Shown: positions 1 through 10,657 of the stretch, one piece after another
Numbering within the stretch: position 1 is the first letter of the stretch
Layout: the number at the start of each line of letters is the position of its first letter
NCBI GenBank assembly: GCA_033558025.1
Contig: JAUCEF010000004.1
Coordinates: 3,224,001-3,288,000 of the forward strand
DNA length: 64,000 nt
DNA from: Phytophthora sp. 'mugwort'
Lineage: Eukaryota; Oomycota; Peronosporomycetes; Peronosporales; Peronosporaceae
Direction: 5' to 3'
Position numbers and translations under genes: made by a program
The notes under the pieces: model-generated
Told to the model about the DNA's origin: nothing
The model's database searches: none
Seen by the model: the letters and a program-made list of their open reading frames with translations, nothing else

Positions 1-648
1 GACGGATACTCGTCGGTAGTATGGTCGTGCTCGGCTGAGATGGCCAAGGAGCTCACGGCGCTCGGTCCCGATGAGTTCGTGGCGCGTCTCAACGACGCCT
101 TCTCCGCCCCGCCTATGACCCCCGTGCCGCCTGAGTTCCCTGGTATCCCTGTGCTGTCGGACCTGGTGAAGGGCATGCACCATGCCGCCAACACCATTAT
201 GTCGGCTGCGGCTCTCACGGAGCCGTTCGTCGCCCCGCCCAAGGCTGTGGCCACGGTGGGTCACCGCTTCGCCTTCCCGCTAAAGTTGAAGCACGCCACC
301 AAGTACATTAAACCAGGCGTTGCCCTCGTGGGTGACTCCGCGCACACGATCCACCCCCTTGCTGGCCAAGGCCTGAACCTTGGTCTGGGCGATGTGAACG
401 CTCTGAGTAACCTCCTTATTGAGGGGGTTAAGAGCGGCGAGAACCTTTCAAGCGAGTACTTCTTGCAGCAATACGAGGACGAGCGAATGAAGGCGAACAT
501 CACCATGCAGCTGGCTATGGATGGTTTCAAGCGAATGTTCGGCCCCACCCCCGACGCGGTGTCTGTAGCACGCAACGTGGGCATGGGCACGCTCAACGCC
601 GTGGAGCCGCTCAAGAACCAGATCATGAAGTACGCCATGGGCTTGTAG
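1..648 (+). CDS. COQ6: COQ6/UbiH-family ubiquinone biosynthesis monooxygenase, 3' part
   Basis: The frame is open from base 1 and ends in TAG at 646-648, so the window cuts the gene and only about 215 C-terminal residues are visible. The segment carries the second FAD-binding motif of aromatic-ring hydroxylases, GDSAHTIHPLAGQGLNLGLGD (near 328-390), with the GD-x-AH and P-LAGQG-N-G core residues intact, followed by the usual C-terminal helical tail. In the COQ6/UbiH family this enzyme hydroxylates the ring of the ubiquinone precursor on the matrix face of the mitochondrial inner membrane, using FAD. No break is visible. The next gene, PIG-P, converges from the other strand about 200 bp away. 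Another UbiH-type hydroxylase is possible, but the eukaryotic context favours COQ6. Confidence 0.85.
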   Translation, partial: DGYSSVVWSCSAEMAKELTALGPDEFVARLNDAFSAPPMTPVPPEFPGIPVLSDLVKGMHHAANTIMSAAALTEPFVAPPKAVATVGHRFAFPLKLKHATKYIKPGVALVGDSAHTIHPLAGQGLNLGLGDVNALSNLLIEGVKSGENLSSEYFLQQYEDERMKANITMQLAMDGFKRMFGPTPDAVSVARNVGMGTLNAVEPLKNQIMKYAMGL

Positions 649-855
649 ATGCATCTAGACACCAGTAGATGGCGAGCTGACGGCTCGAGTGGCGCCGTAT
701 CGACTTCATCGCGTTTCCTGCTGACTAACGATGGGAGGGTAGGCGACGGTATTCTAAAACGGTAGTGTCGTATCTTGCCGTCAGCAGCAGAGAGCAACAT
801 AAGCCTCGTCAGAGCACGGAGGATCAACATCTATATCTTCTTTGCTTCCTTCCGT

Positions 856-1471
856 CTACTCCTCTTTGAGCTGCTTGTCCTGAGAAGCCGAGAACAGGTG
901 CCGGTTGACTTCAAAGATGGAGATATCGCCGATCCCCGGGGTCGCCTCGGTATCATCTTCAAAGCACGTGGTACCTTCGGGCAGCGGCACCGTGTGCGTG
1001 TCCAAGATGGTAGCGTAGGATCCAAGTTCCGGTGTAGATAGCAAGTTCACTGCCTTGTAGAGCACGAGAGAGAAAAGATACGTCACGACGATCATCGAGG
1101 GCACCGCCACCGCCCAATGTTTGGACGGGAAGTAGGTGAACCCGTAGGCTTCCAATGTCGCCTCCGGTACGTACGCCCATATCAAGAACAGTACTACAAG
1201 AGTCACAGCCACTTAATGTGAGTACAATTAATTCCAGCGCCAATTTCCACCGCTTAAACGCACCATATAATAGAGCAGAGGCCAACCATCCTCCGAAGCC
1301 GAAGAGCTCCATCCGCATGGCGTGCAGCCTCTGCATCTCCTTAAACGACACTTGTGTGGATGCCGGCGGTATGGCTGGAGGTTTGACAGGTGTAAGAAGG
1401 CTATCACGTGCATCAGGGCTTGGTATTGAGCTTGCAGACGTCGATGAAGCAGTCGCCTTCGTGCGGGCCAT
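856..1471 (-). CDS. PIGP: PIG-P, GPI N-acetylglucosaminyltransferase subunit P
   Basis: Two exons: 1264-1471 and 856-1193, with a 70-nt GT-AG intron at 1194-1263 (donor GTGCGT, acceptor TTGTAG). Joining them gives 181 residues in frame. It also restores the family signature across the junction: a first hydrophobic helix containing FGFGGWLASALLY, then LFLIWAYVPE, then a GFTYFPSKHWAVAVP block leading into the second helix. PIG-P is a two-helix ER membrane subunit of the GPI-GnT complex, which starts GPI-anchor synthesis by adding GlcNAc to phosphatidylinositol. The N-terminal 50 residues are Ser/Thr/Pro-rich and presumably cytosolic. The acidic C-terminal tail (after about residue 125) is outside the core domain. 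The start is the first ATG of exon 1. Confidence 0.9.
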
Positions 1472-1581
1472 GGTCGCTACAGTACTGTATTTGTTTGTTC
1501 TACCGTAGTGGACATAAATAATAGGTTCAAAACTTTATTCGGTTGGAGAACTTACAGTAATCAATAGAAGTGTGTTCACAC

Positions 1582-4500
1582 TTAGCGGGGAAGCAACTCG
1601 TTCAGGGCGGTGTCGCCGCTGTCGTTACCGTTGCGGTTGTCGCGCATGTTTGGGACCGAGTTGCTCAGTGCACGCTTAACCTGCTCGGTACGCGACACCT
1701 TGCGACGCAACTTGCGGAAGAACCCAACAGGGGATGGCCCGGAGAGCGGATACACATCATCCACGTCGATGTTCTTGGCCAGGCGGAAGCACCGAGCGCA
1801 ATGCTCCTCTTCGAGCTCGCGTCGTGTGATGATACCCCGCACGTTGTTGTGGCGATTCACCACGACGAGATGGCGGAGACCAGCGCTTCGGAAGAGACGG
1901 TACGCGCGCACGAATGGCGCCTCCTCCTGGATCAAGTACGGCGTCTGGTTCATATATGGTGTTAGATCCACCCACATAGCCCGATCTTCTTCTGACAGCG
2001 TGTAAAGCTCATCTCCAGCGACTCGATTGGCGTGGGCAGCAGCTCGGAAATCCTGATGCGTTGGAGTCGGGATTGGATATCGCGGGTAATGTGCCTCCAT
2101 ATCGTGGTATGACAGACAGTAATTACTGGCGAGAGGCGATTCCAGCAGTTTCTCATCAACGCGAGGCGTGTTGTTTGCTTCCAAATCTCTCGGACGTCGC
2201 TGGCGAAGATTACCAGTCAGGGTCACGTCAGGTTGGTAAGAAGCAGGATGTGGCTGGCGGTAGAATGGTTTGGGCTTCTCCACGCTGAAGTCGCAGTGAC
2301 TCAAGAGAACGTTCAGTTGCTTTCGCAGTATGACGCCGGCGAAAAAGCGGCTACCGAACGTTGGATCCTCCACAATGACTGGGAACGCATTGTGCTTTGT
2401 ACTCACAAGCACATCAAAGATGACACCAGCACGCTCCACAGTGCGCAGCGTCTTCGGATTCGCATTCATAATATGCTTGACACGCAGAAAGGCGCCGCGT
2501 AGTGGCGGGTTCCAGTCTAGGAACGGCACGCGACGCAGGTGGATATGGATATCATAGATCCCTTCGTTAAAATAATTGCCCACCCAGCGAGCAAAGAATG
2601 ACGTGAGAATCAGCGGCAACCCAAACTCGATGTTGCCTGTACATTCAAGAATGATGACAGTCAGTGAAATGGTCATGCGGGTCACGCCGCCAAGCATCGC
2701 TAGGCTTCCCACTAATCCGTATGTCCGTGGGTCGACAGTTTTCAAGTGCTGCAACCCCGTGAAGTAGTTAATCACTCGAGTCCACAGCCGTCCATAAGCT
2801 GCACCGATAAGAAGTGCCGGTACAAATAGTCCGCTTGGTACTTTAAGACCGTACGTGATGCACGCCAGCAGCAGCATCATAAGCCAGAATACTACGAGGT
2901 TACGAACATCAAAAGAGTCCGGCGGCGCATGAAACAGGTGTTTGATGGCTGTTTCTCCTCCTGTCAGCATCAGCGAGGCCAAGTCGTTGTATTGGCCCTC
3001 AGGACAGTAAAAGCGCAGCAATTCTTTCTTGTACGGGTACTGCACAGTCTCGTCAGCTTGAAAGCACTCTGCACCATCCATCGAGACGCTAGCACAGCTC
3101 TCGCAAATGCAAGCTGAGCCGTTCTTCTTCAACATTTCCATCCCAAAAACGAAGGCTTTGTTAGGCGTCGCAGCGGCACCAGCAGCATCTGCAAGATGAA
3201 TGACATCGTCGCGAGCTCGAGGAAGATCGTGGCATTTACCGAGCAGGAACGGTGTCGAGAATAGCAATGATGAGATCAAAACTGACACCAGCAAGGCCTC
3301 CATCCACGCTACGCTGCGTGTGCGTACCCAGCGGGATCGTATTCTCGCGAGTCGAGTATTGAGACCGTTGAAAAATGCTCCTTGCAATCCGCCACCAATT
3401 CCCATGAGAATGAAAAGAGGCACTTCCCAGATCTGGTACGTGCTGGATGTGAAGGGTCCAAAACTGAAGCTGCCCGTGTGACTGCCAAGTGTCCCCCACG
3501 ACAGGTTGTCATTCATTCCGGAAAGGAAAAAGGCCAAGGTAAAGGTTGCCGACATAGCGCAAAACAATGTTCGCCATGTGAGTGTCTGATTCCAGAACGA
3601 TGCGCCTTCCTCCAAGACGAACAGAACTCCACCGATAGGAGCCCCGAACGCCGATGCAACGCCAGCGGCAGCACCGCAAGCGACGAAATCTCGCTTCTCC
3701 CTATCATTCCGGAAGCCTGCAAAGTAGGAAAAGCTACAACGTATTAAAACCAATCAGCAGTTAAAGGCATTAATACATTTCACGACCACTGCTTACCTCG
3801 TGTCGTAGCCAAGAGTCGACGATTTACCCTGAGAAAGCCCCGCGGCAACAATTGCACCACTATACAACGACAAGTCAAAGTAAATCAGCCCGTAGTTTGA
3901 ACAAGCCCAGATTTGATGTATTTTTCCAACGCACCTGTGAATCATAGGGCCTTCTTTCCCAACCGGCAAACCACCAGCGACCGAGCAAACAGTACCGATA
4001 ACTTTGCAGAAGAACGTTCGCAAGCGTAACATGCGTGGTATCTTCATACCGTTCAGAGTCGTCTTGACCTCCGAAATACCTGAGCGCAAAAGACCACAGA
4101 TTGCAGGCACCTTCAAGTAAATCTCCCCGCCACTTCTTACACCGAAAAGCCATCCTGACGCTTACCTGATCCCGCAGCTACCGGTTCTCCAAAAGATGTG
4201 ACAGTTGCGGCAATTGCAACTAGTCCGAGATTGAACGCTACGATGCTCCAGAACGTGGTGCCGAAGAGCACGTGCTTGACTAGCTCATGGTGAATGGTGT
4301 ATTCGAGCAGGTGTTGCTTGAGCGACATGATCAGCGTGGTGAAGTAGAGCATAAAGACCGCCACGAGAGCCGTGATGACGCCCGTGACGAGTGTGAGGAA
4401 CCAACGCGCGCAGATGAGTCGGTTCTTCTCTTGGCCGTTCCGGTATTTGTAGCCCATGCCGGACTTGTTCACAACGCTCTCGAACAGGTCTGCCCCATTG

Positions 4501-4606
4501 CAGTTAACATTAAACGATAAAAGTTAGTATTTATAACTTATAATGTGGCATTATCGGGCGCCGCACCATAGTCCAGACTCTCAAGGTCGGAGCTTTTCCA
4601 CAGCAT
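1582..4606 (-). CDS. CLC-family chloride/proton exchanger with C-terminal CBS pair
   Basis: Five exons: 4567-4606, 4166-4489, 3935-4079, 3797-3859 and 1582-3733. The introns are 77, 86, 75 and 63 nt, all GT-AG. Their sum is 2724 nt, or 907 residues, with every junction in phase. Exon 1 is only 40 nt and supplies the start of the conserved eukaryotic CLC leader SLDY-D; its junction was chosen because it restores that motif. Later motifs are GSGIS (selectivity filter with Ser), GKEGPMIH with the gating glutamate, GAPIGGVLF followed by [10 protein letters not shown] with the paired glutamates linked to proton coupling, and two CBS domains (roughly residues 600-660 and 815-870). The gating and proton glutamates suggest an endomembrane 2Cl-/H+ antiporter, as in CLC-3 to CLC-7. 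The gene diverges from DENR. Confidence 0.9.
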
Positions 4607-5104
4607 CTTGGCCTCGAGTGTGTCAATGTCTCAGAAGTGCCAGCGCCGCAGTGGGTTATACGAGGCGGATGGGGTATGCAAGTGCGTGCGAGTGTCAGCT
4701 ACTTGGAGTGCGAGTCAGTGACTGACGAGAAGAAGCAACAGCGGCGATACGCGAGCTGCATGTAGAGAGCGGCTACAGTGTCCGATCCGCCCGGGATCGT
4801 AGATATCAGCTGGTTTTGGCCAATCCGCGTGGACTTGATTGTGATAACTCTTATCGCTGGACCAATCACAGCTTGGCAGTGACACATTGATCTAAGGGTG
4901 TGCTTATGATACTATACAGTGACTTGTGCTAGGATGCTAACTGTTTTGGCAAGTCTTACTACTCAAGTGTACCGGTTATTAAAGGTTCTCTTTATTTTAC
5001 TCCTCTATTTAAATACTTATCTGAGGTATATGATATCTCTATTGCGTCTGCGAGGTAATCCGAACGAGTGGCAAAGCAGGAAAGAGATCGTCACTTCGGC
5101 TACC
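4607..5104. promoter_or_regulatory. Bidirectional intergenic region between CLC and DENR genes
   Basis: This 498-bp gap lies between the two divergent start codons and should hold both promoters. The right half is AT-rich (about 4900-5040). TCACTTCGG at 5090-5098, just before the DENR start, resembles the oomycete initiator consensus YTCANTYY. No ORF of note was seen. Confidence 0.45.
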
Positions 5105-6139
5105 ATGTCGCCGCACCGCGAGCGCCTGACGCGTTTCTACCAGAAGTACAATGCCCACAAGCTGCACGAGATCGACGGCGTGCTGGAGCGCTTTAAAGGG
5201 CGCGAGGGTCAACTGTTCTCGGCTTTGGTGAAGAAGTACGGCCCTGAGCCCGCTGAGGACGAGGACTTCGAGGGGGAGAAGAAGGAGACAACGGCGGCAC
5301 CAGCTGCTGCTGCAGCCGAATCGGGGGAGGCGAAGGAATTTAACCACCAACGACTGCTTGCTTTCTACCACAAGTACAACCCCGAGAAGGTGGGCGACGT
5401 GGCCCAGGTCCTGGCCAAATACGAGGGCAAGGAGTCAAAGCTCTTCGACGCGCTGGTTAAGAAGTACGGCCCGGAGCCGGGTGACTCGGACGAGGAGGAG
5501 GAAGACGCCCACCACGAGAAGGACGATGACGATGAAGATGAGGAGAACGAAGAGGAGGAGGAGGACGGTCAGCTCAAGCTGCATCACGTGGTCTACTGTC
5601 CCATCGACACTTTTCCGCCCGAGTACTGCGAGTACGGACCCATGTTCAACGAGTGCAAGCCGTGGCTGGCTGAGCACTGCCCCGACCTGATGTTCACTAA
5701 GTACAACTGCACAGTGGCTGAGCTGATGGAGGTGGAGCAGCAGATCGCTGACGGCGTGGAGGGTATCACGCTCGAGGTCGAGGGCAAGACTGTTAAGAAG
5801 AAAAAGAAGAATAAGATTGAGGAGGCGGCCAAGCGGAAGGAGAACTGCATGGTGACCATCTCCAAAAGCTCACGCAAGGGCCGCAAGCGCCTCACTTTCG
5901 TCACAGGCCTCGAGGATTTCGAGGGGGTCAATATCAAAGACGCCTGCAAGAGCATGGGCAAGAAGTTCGCCTGCAGCTCGTCACTCTCCAAGACGGACCA
6001 GGGTCAGCAACAAATTCAGCTGCAGGGCGACTGCGTAACCGAACTGCTGGAGGTGCTACCGGAGATGTTCGGCGTGCATGAAGACCAGATCATCGTCATT
6101 GATGAGCCCGTCAAGGCCGCCAAGAAGGGCAAGAAGTAG
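5105..6139 (+). CDS. DENR: Density-regulated protein (DENR)-like SUI1-domain translation factor
   Basis: 344 residues, ATG at 5105 preceded by CTACC; the frame stays open upstream but lacks a convincing start. The protein begins with two copies of an approximately 45-residue module (residues about 3-47 and 80-125) sharing a FYxKYN...LF-ALVKKYGPEP pattern. An acidic Asp/Glu run follows (about 130-155). Then comes the DENR Cys-rich segment with YCPIDTFPPEYCEYGP, and a Lys-rich linker. A SUI1/eIF1-like domain (about 245-335) holds the pattern ISKSSRKGRKRLTFVTGLE. DENR with MCT-1 acts on the 40S ribosome in re-initiation and recycling. Animal DENR has about 200 residues, so the duplicated N-terminal module is an extension. 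The last residues are Lys-rich. Confidence 0.88.
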   Translation: MSPHRERLTRFYQKYNAHKLHEIDGVLERFKGREGQLFSALVKKYGPEPAEDEDFEGEKKETTAAPAAAAAESGEAKEFNHQRLLAFYHKYNPEKVGDVAQVLAKYEGKESKLFDALVKKYGPEPGDSDEEEEDAHHEKDDDDEDEENEEEEEDGQLKLHHVVYCPIDTFPPEYCEYGPMFNECKPWLAEHCPDLMFTKYNCTVAELMEVEQQIADGVEGITLEVEGKTVKKKKKNKIEEAAKRKENCMVTISKSSRKGRKRLTFVTGLEDFEGVNIKDACKSMGKKFACSSSLSKTDQGQQQIQLQGDCVTELLEVLPEMFGVHEDQIIVIDEPVKAAKKGKK

Positions 6140-6175
6140 TTGAAGACTGCCCACTCGCTACCGACACTTTTCAGG

Positions 6176-6181
6176 AATAAA
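6176..6181 (+). terminator. Candidate polyadenylation signal of the DENR gene
   Basis: AATAAA lies 37 nt after the DENR stop codon and is followed by an AT-rich tail, a normal layout for a eukaryotic 3' end. Confidence 0.5.
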
Positions 6182-6381
6182 AGAACGCGGGCTAAAAATA
6201 TATTTCAATTTTCAAACAATCATTTTATTTATATTTCCACCAATGGCCGACTTCGGCCGAGTTGTTTTAGCGAATGAGGGCCGCCTTTGCTGCGCTCGGC
6301 AGCCAATGAGATTGGGGCTAGAAATCACGTTATGGCGTGAAAGACGGACGGACGCAGGGAAATCAGTGTTGAGTTTTAGGA

Positions 6382-6410
6382 CTAGTCGAGCATCGCCCGC
6401 TTTGCGGGCG
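6382..6410 (-). repeat. Helitron 3' terminal hairpin and CTAG end
   Basis: On the plus strand CGCCCGC (6394-6400) and GCGGGCG (6404-6410) pair perfectly around a TTT loop. On the minus strand the hairpin is followed by ATGCTCGA and then CTAG. This hairpin acts as the transposition terminator in Helitrons. Confidence 0.85.
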
Positions 6411-6585
6411 GTGTGTGTGTGTTGGGTCCCAACCCGTTGTGCTCGCTGTTCCAGCTCGCTCCACTACAACGCACGTCCCCGCGAGCGAAGCGAAGCCCCA
6501 ATGATGTATAGGAAGTTTTATCACACGCAATGAGAACATGTATTTGCAAAATGAAAAGTTGCAGTGTCCTTTTTTTCCCTACCAC

Positions 6586-9500
6586 TCATGCGGTCTCGAA
6601 TATCTGTCTGTACACGACGTTATTGGTGTACACTCCGTCCTCTTCCTCCAGCTCTGGATACTCATCAACGCCTTGAACTTGGACCTCGACGTCACTCTCG
6701 ACATAGCCACATAAAGCTGGCCGTGGGAAAAGCAAGGTGACGACAAATACAGCCCTAGGTTCGTGACCGTCTGACCTTGGGCCTTGTAATCGTCATCACA
6801 AAAGCAGGATGGACTGGAAATTGTTCACGACGCAAACGGAAGGGAAAGTCTCGCTGCATTGTCACTGATGAGACAATCCTCGGGATCAACACGTCGCCAC
6901 CTTAGTGCACACCAGTCATGATTCTCGCATGGATAACATGGGGCTTGAGCTCGACAATGCGGAGACGTGTTCCCTTGCACAATCCCAAGTCTGGATTCAG
7001 GTTTCGCATCATCATGATGGGGGCGCCCTTTTTCAACGTTAGCTTGTGAAGAAGAATTCCGCTGATATAAACGGAGTGCAGAACTTCTGGTTCGAACAAA
7101 ACCCCTTCGTTGTCGTCCACGACAGAGTCATTGGAAAAGTATCGTGGAATCCCTCGTCCAAACGTGCCGCCACAGCCTCGTTGATGCGTTTCACTACCAC
7201 GTTCGTTGTCGTCAGAATCGTACGGCTAGAAAAATTGCGTCGGTAGCAATTTCATGGTTTCCGATGTCAGCAGATATCGTGTCGATGATCCTGTTGAGCC
7301 CCTTCAGTATGGCCCCGGGTCGGATCTCCTCGTCTGGGTCGTTTTCATCAACTGGGTTTTTGACCAGCACATCTCTGGAAGTCTCTTATCTCTCCCTAGA
7401 AGTGGGTTGACCTGGTGTCTGCCCTCTCCGACTTCAAGAAGATACTCTGCAAGGATGCCAGCTCGGCGGCCGAGCTTCGCTCTGGGCGGATTGAACTCGC
7501 ATGTTCTCAGTAAGCCGAACCTGTCGAAAGTGCGATCACAGCGTAGAGGGCGTCAGACACGCGTCGATCGTTTCGGCAGGACTTCCTCATACTACCACCG
7601 AAAGAATCTGCCGACAACAACCCGACAGAACGAATTCTTTTCCCCCAACGGTTCTTGGTCGTTGTCCGTTAAGTCGCGCAATGTTCGGTCGACCGTCTCA
7701 AATGCGTAGCGGTGTGCCATGGGCGCTTCGTCCCAGACAACCAAGCTAGCTCTCATGATCAGTTCATGCAATTTAATCCGCTTGGAAATATTACATGTCG
7801 ACTTATCATGAAGCTGGAGGGGTATCATGAAGGCGGAGTGGGACGTGCGGCCACCCTTTTGAGCAGTAGAGAAGCATCCCGCTTGACGCCACCGCGATCG
7901 CGATCTTCCCCGTTACCCGTACGTTTGCGAGAATATGTTTAAGGAGCGTACACTTTCCTATGCCTCCCGGTCCATCAATGAAGTAGAGCTTGCTGGAGGG
8001 AGACGTAGCCTCAACCGTATCCATGGTTTGGCTGTAGATAGCTTGTTGGGCATCGTTAAGCTGGTCTGCCTGGTTGACGATCTCTTGGAGTACATCGCGA
8101 TATTGTCCTGTAATTCGCGACGAATAAAATCGTTCTGGGGTTGGGACCGATCCACAGCATCAGAAAGTCGCTCAGCTGCGGAAGTTCACGGTAGCGGTCC
8201 AGGCGCGATTTACTAACCATCAACTGTTCGTTGAGGCTATATAATGTTTTAAACTTGATCGTGTCATCCAGCTCCTCGGTAGCCAGTTGCAGCGCATGCG
8301 TGCGTAGTTCTCCGAAAGGTCCCCATTGAACTGATCCCACAGCCGGCGAATTTTTCCCACCTAGGAGTACACACAATATCGTCGCAAAGAGCTGACGAAG
8401 CTGGAACGTCCTCTAGATATCCGGCCCTTAAGGCAGCCTCGCGATACGTGTCGTAAAGCACCCCATCGACGGTCCGCAGATCTTCGAACGACGTCGGCCC
8501 CTTTCTGTGACAAAGCAGGACGCGCAAGTTGAAGCGCTCAACGTCGATCGGAGACACATGCATCATGCGACCAAGAGCAGCTTGATACTTTTTTGCCGAC
8601 CGGGCTTCCCAGCGGAATTCTTGCGGAATGTCTTGGAACAGCATTTTTTTGCTACTTGATTTTCAGGGATCTCGCTTCCGCATAACCCGAAAAATCTGGT
8701 CAACGCCGTATGTTGCCCTCTAGTGACAACACGGTCCGGGTCATCGCTGGACCGAAACGTCACCATTTGCTCTCCATCCAGATGGATCGTCAGCGTTGTA
8801 ATGGCGTGTGTTTTTCCGTGCACGGAGTAGTCGAGGAGCCCATGCAGATCTCCATGGGCGATATATACCTCACTTAAGGTAGCGAAGGATCTCATTGGGC
8901 TCCCTTTGTGCAGACGCACCCTCTCCGCGCACGCTTTCAACCGTAATGACTGCCATGCCGGAATCCTTGTACACGTATTTGTACAGATATGTTACTGCTG
9001 TGATCGTCGTGCACACTTCCACGTTAATGCGGCAGTTGTACTTCTGCGATAGGTAAGGAACAACCCACTTGTTCACCGTAGCGTTGTCGTACTCTTTTCC
9101 TTTAAATCTGAGGACCCCGTCCGGCCGACGCCTTCGTCTGTAACGCGGGTATCCGTCTTGACCACCCCATGTAACCTCGGCAAATGTTATGGGGTATCCT
9201 TTGCTGCATTTCCCATCCTTCATGCATGGCGACACTGGATGCGCCGGCCCGCACGGACCATGAATCATACACGTCATTACCGTTTCGAAGAGCTGCGGGT
9301 TTGCTTCCATATCGGGAATTTCCGCGGATACCAATTCATCGATCATCTCTCCGGTTCGTGGCTTGTCCTCGGCCGCCCGTATGATCAATAGATGCGCGTG
9401 CGGCAGGCCGCGTTTCTGGAATTCCACAACGTAGATTCGAGCTTGGACGCGACCTAGAACACCTTCATCTAGGTCCTTTAACAGCGGGGATAGCCATTGC

Positions 9501-10657
9501 CGCCCTCACCCGCGCCACGATATCCGGTCGATCCTGAGCGGCCTGATTAGGGGGGGCGATCTTTTCCTCGATCTCCTTCCACTTGGGGTTGCACGTCGTT
9601 GTAACAGAAATGTCTGGTTTGCCGTACGCTCGAACAATACTCATAGAGTCTTGGTACGATTTATACATGGCGCGCGGGTTGTCCGAGTGTGTAGAAGGTA
9701 ACATCACACGCTTGCCAATTTCGTCCAAGAAGTGTGTGGACTGGGTTCGGGCCGGTCAGGGCGCCCCAAGGTATATGTTTCTCGGTCATGCTCGGTAAGG
9801 AGCCCCCCCCCCCCCCCCCCGTCACCCAATACAACGGTACTTTCATTCAGAAATGCGTCTCGGAACCCGCTGTACTGTTCAGCACGAATCTTCACCTGGT
9901 GCGAGGCCACCCATCGAAGCTGTTCCTGCTTACACTTGGCCCGCTGGTCGACGCAATACTGCTGAAAGAGCCGCCCACCTTGATGTTGCGCGAACTGATC
10001 ATCGTCCTTCTGGTACAATCGATAGACGACGTGCTCCCGAAGGGACACTTCGAGCTTGTTCCTTTGTAGTAGATCGCCGTCGTACGTGTCAGCGAACGTC
10101 CACCCGAGCTCTCCGTACGGAAGAAGTAACGGGTTAAGGAGGATCACACGATGCGTGTGTCTCGAAAAGACGCGTCAACGTGTGGTCTTTTGCGTAAAGT
10201 ATAATATCACGCGGTTTGTCGAGGTTTCCGTCTTCATTCGAGTAGCGCCAACTTCGGAGACAGTAAGCAAGTTGTACGTGCCAGGCTGCGAACGCTTCTC
10301 ATGTAGGCGGAACCTCACGTTGACAACGTCCCCGCCGTTAGCGCGATGCTGACGAAGCTTTTCTTCGAAGATGAGAAACTGCTGCGCAAACGGGTTATAC
10401 TCAGCCATCATCGCCTCGATGTCGCGCAACGCTATGTGGTCCAAGTCGCTGAAGATCCTCCTATGGCGCTCTGCGCGCTGTTGCATGGCCGGTCCACGAT
10501 GTATATCTGCGCAAACTTGGGCCCCACTGGTTTGTGCGTGTAGGGATCAGTGTAAGGAAGTAATGAGCCGAGAAAGTGACCCATGATGCCTTGGATCCGG
10601 TAGACTCCCTGTTGACCAGCCATACTGGCGTTCATTGCAGCAAGCCCCAGTCTCGTG
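6586..10657 (-). pseudogene. Helitron Rep/PIF1-helicase (RepHel), degenerate
   Basis: Coding homology is spread over all three minus frames with several frameshifts and stops. In order: an N-terminal part with GSLLPYTDP near 10560; a Helitron-like replication-initiator region (9700-8870) with FQKRGLPHAHLLI, whose H-x-H carries the metal-binding histidines, and VPYLSQKYNCRINVE; and a PIF1-type helicase. The helicase has a P-loop region near 7960 reading GPGGIGKCTLL, where the usual GKS/GKT serine or threonine is Cys, then a VVWDEAPMAH Walker B near 7720, and the C-terminal block GAPIMMMRNLNPDLGLC (about 6970-7040). The end is YVAMSR and a TGA at 6586-6588. RepHel proteins drive rolling-circle transposition. 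This copy cannot make an intact protein. Confidence 0.85.
9803..9820. repeat. C18 homopolymer tract
   Basis: Eighteen consecutive C residues lie in the Helitron gene. Its exact length is uncertain in any assembly and it sits at one of the frame breaks. Confidence 0.9.

Larger units (their letters stand above)
6382..10657 (-). mobile_element. Helitron, 3' terminus intact, 5' end missing
   Basis: The element reads on the minus strand. Its 3' end is CTAG at 6382-6385 with a host T next to it, preceded 8 nt upstream by a perfect 7-bp hairpin (6394-6410); this is the canonical Helitron 3' terminus. Inside is a decayed RepHel gene (6586 to about 10657). The coding homology stops within the N-terminal region of the protein near 10657, where an unrelated plus-strand ORF begins, so the 5' TC terminus is lost or lies beyond captured DNA. 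An 18-base C run at 9803-9820 sits in the gene. Confidence 0.85.

Noticed and set aside
261..830. 189-codon minus ORF
   Set aside because: It is antisense to the COQ6-like gene and its peptide has no domain; a shadow frame.
4919..5104. N-terminal extension of the DENR ORF from 4919
   Set aside because: The first codon there is not ATG, the peptide is a hydrophobic AT-driven stretch, and ATG 5105 starts exactly at the conserved module.
5039..5690. ORFs of about 110 codons on both strands inside DENR
   Set aside because: Low-complexity shadows of the acidic and Lys-rich DENR sequence.
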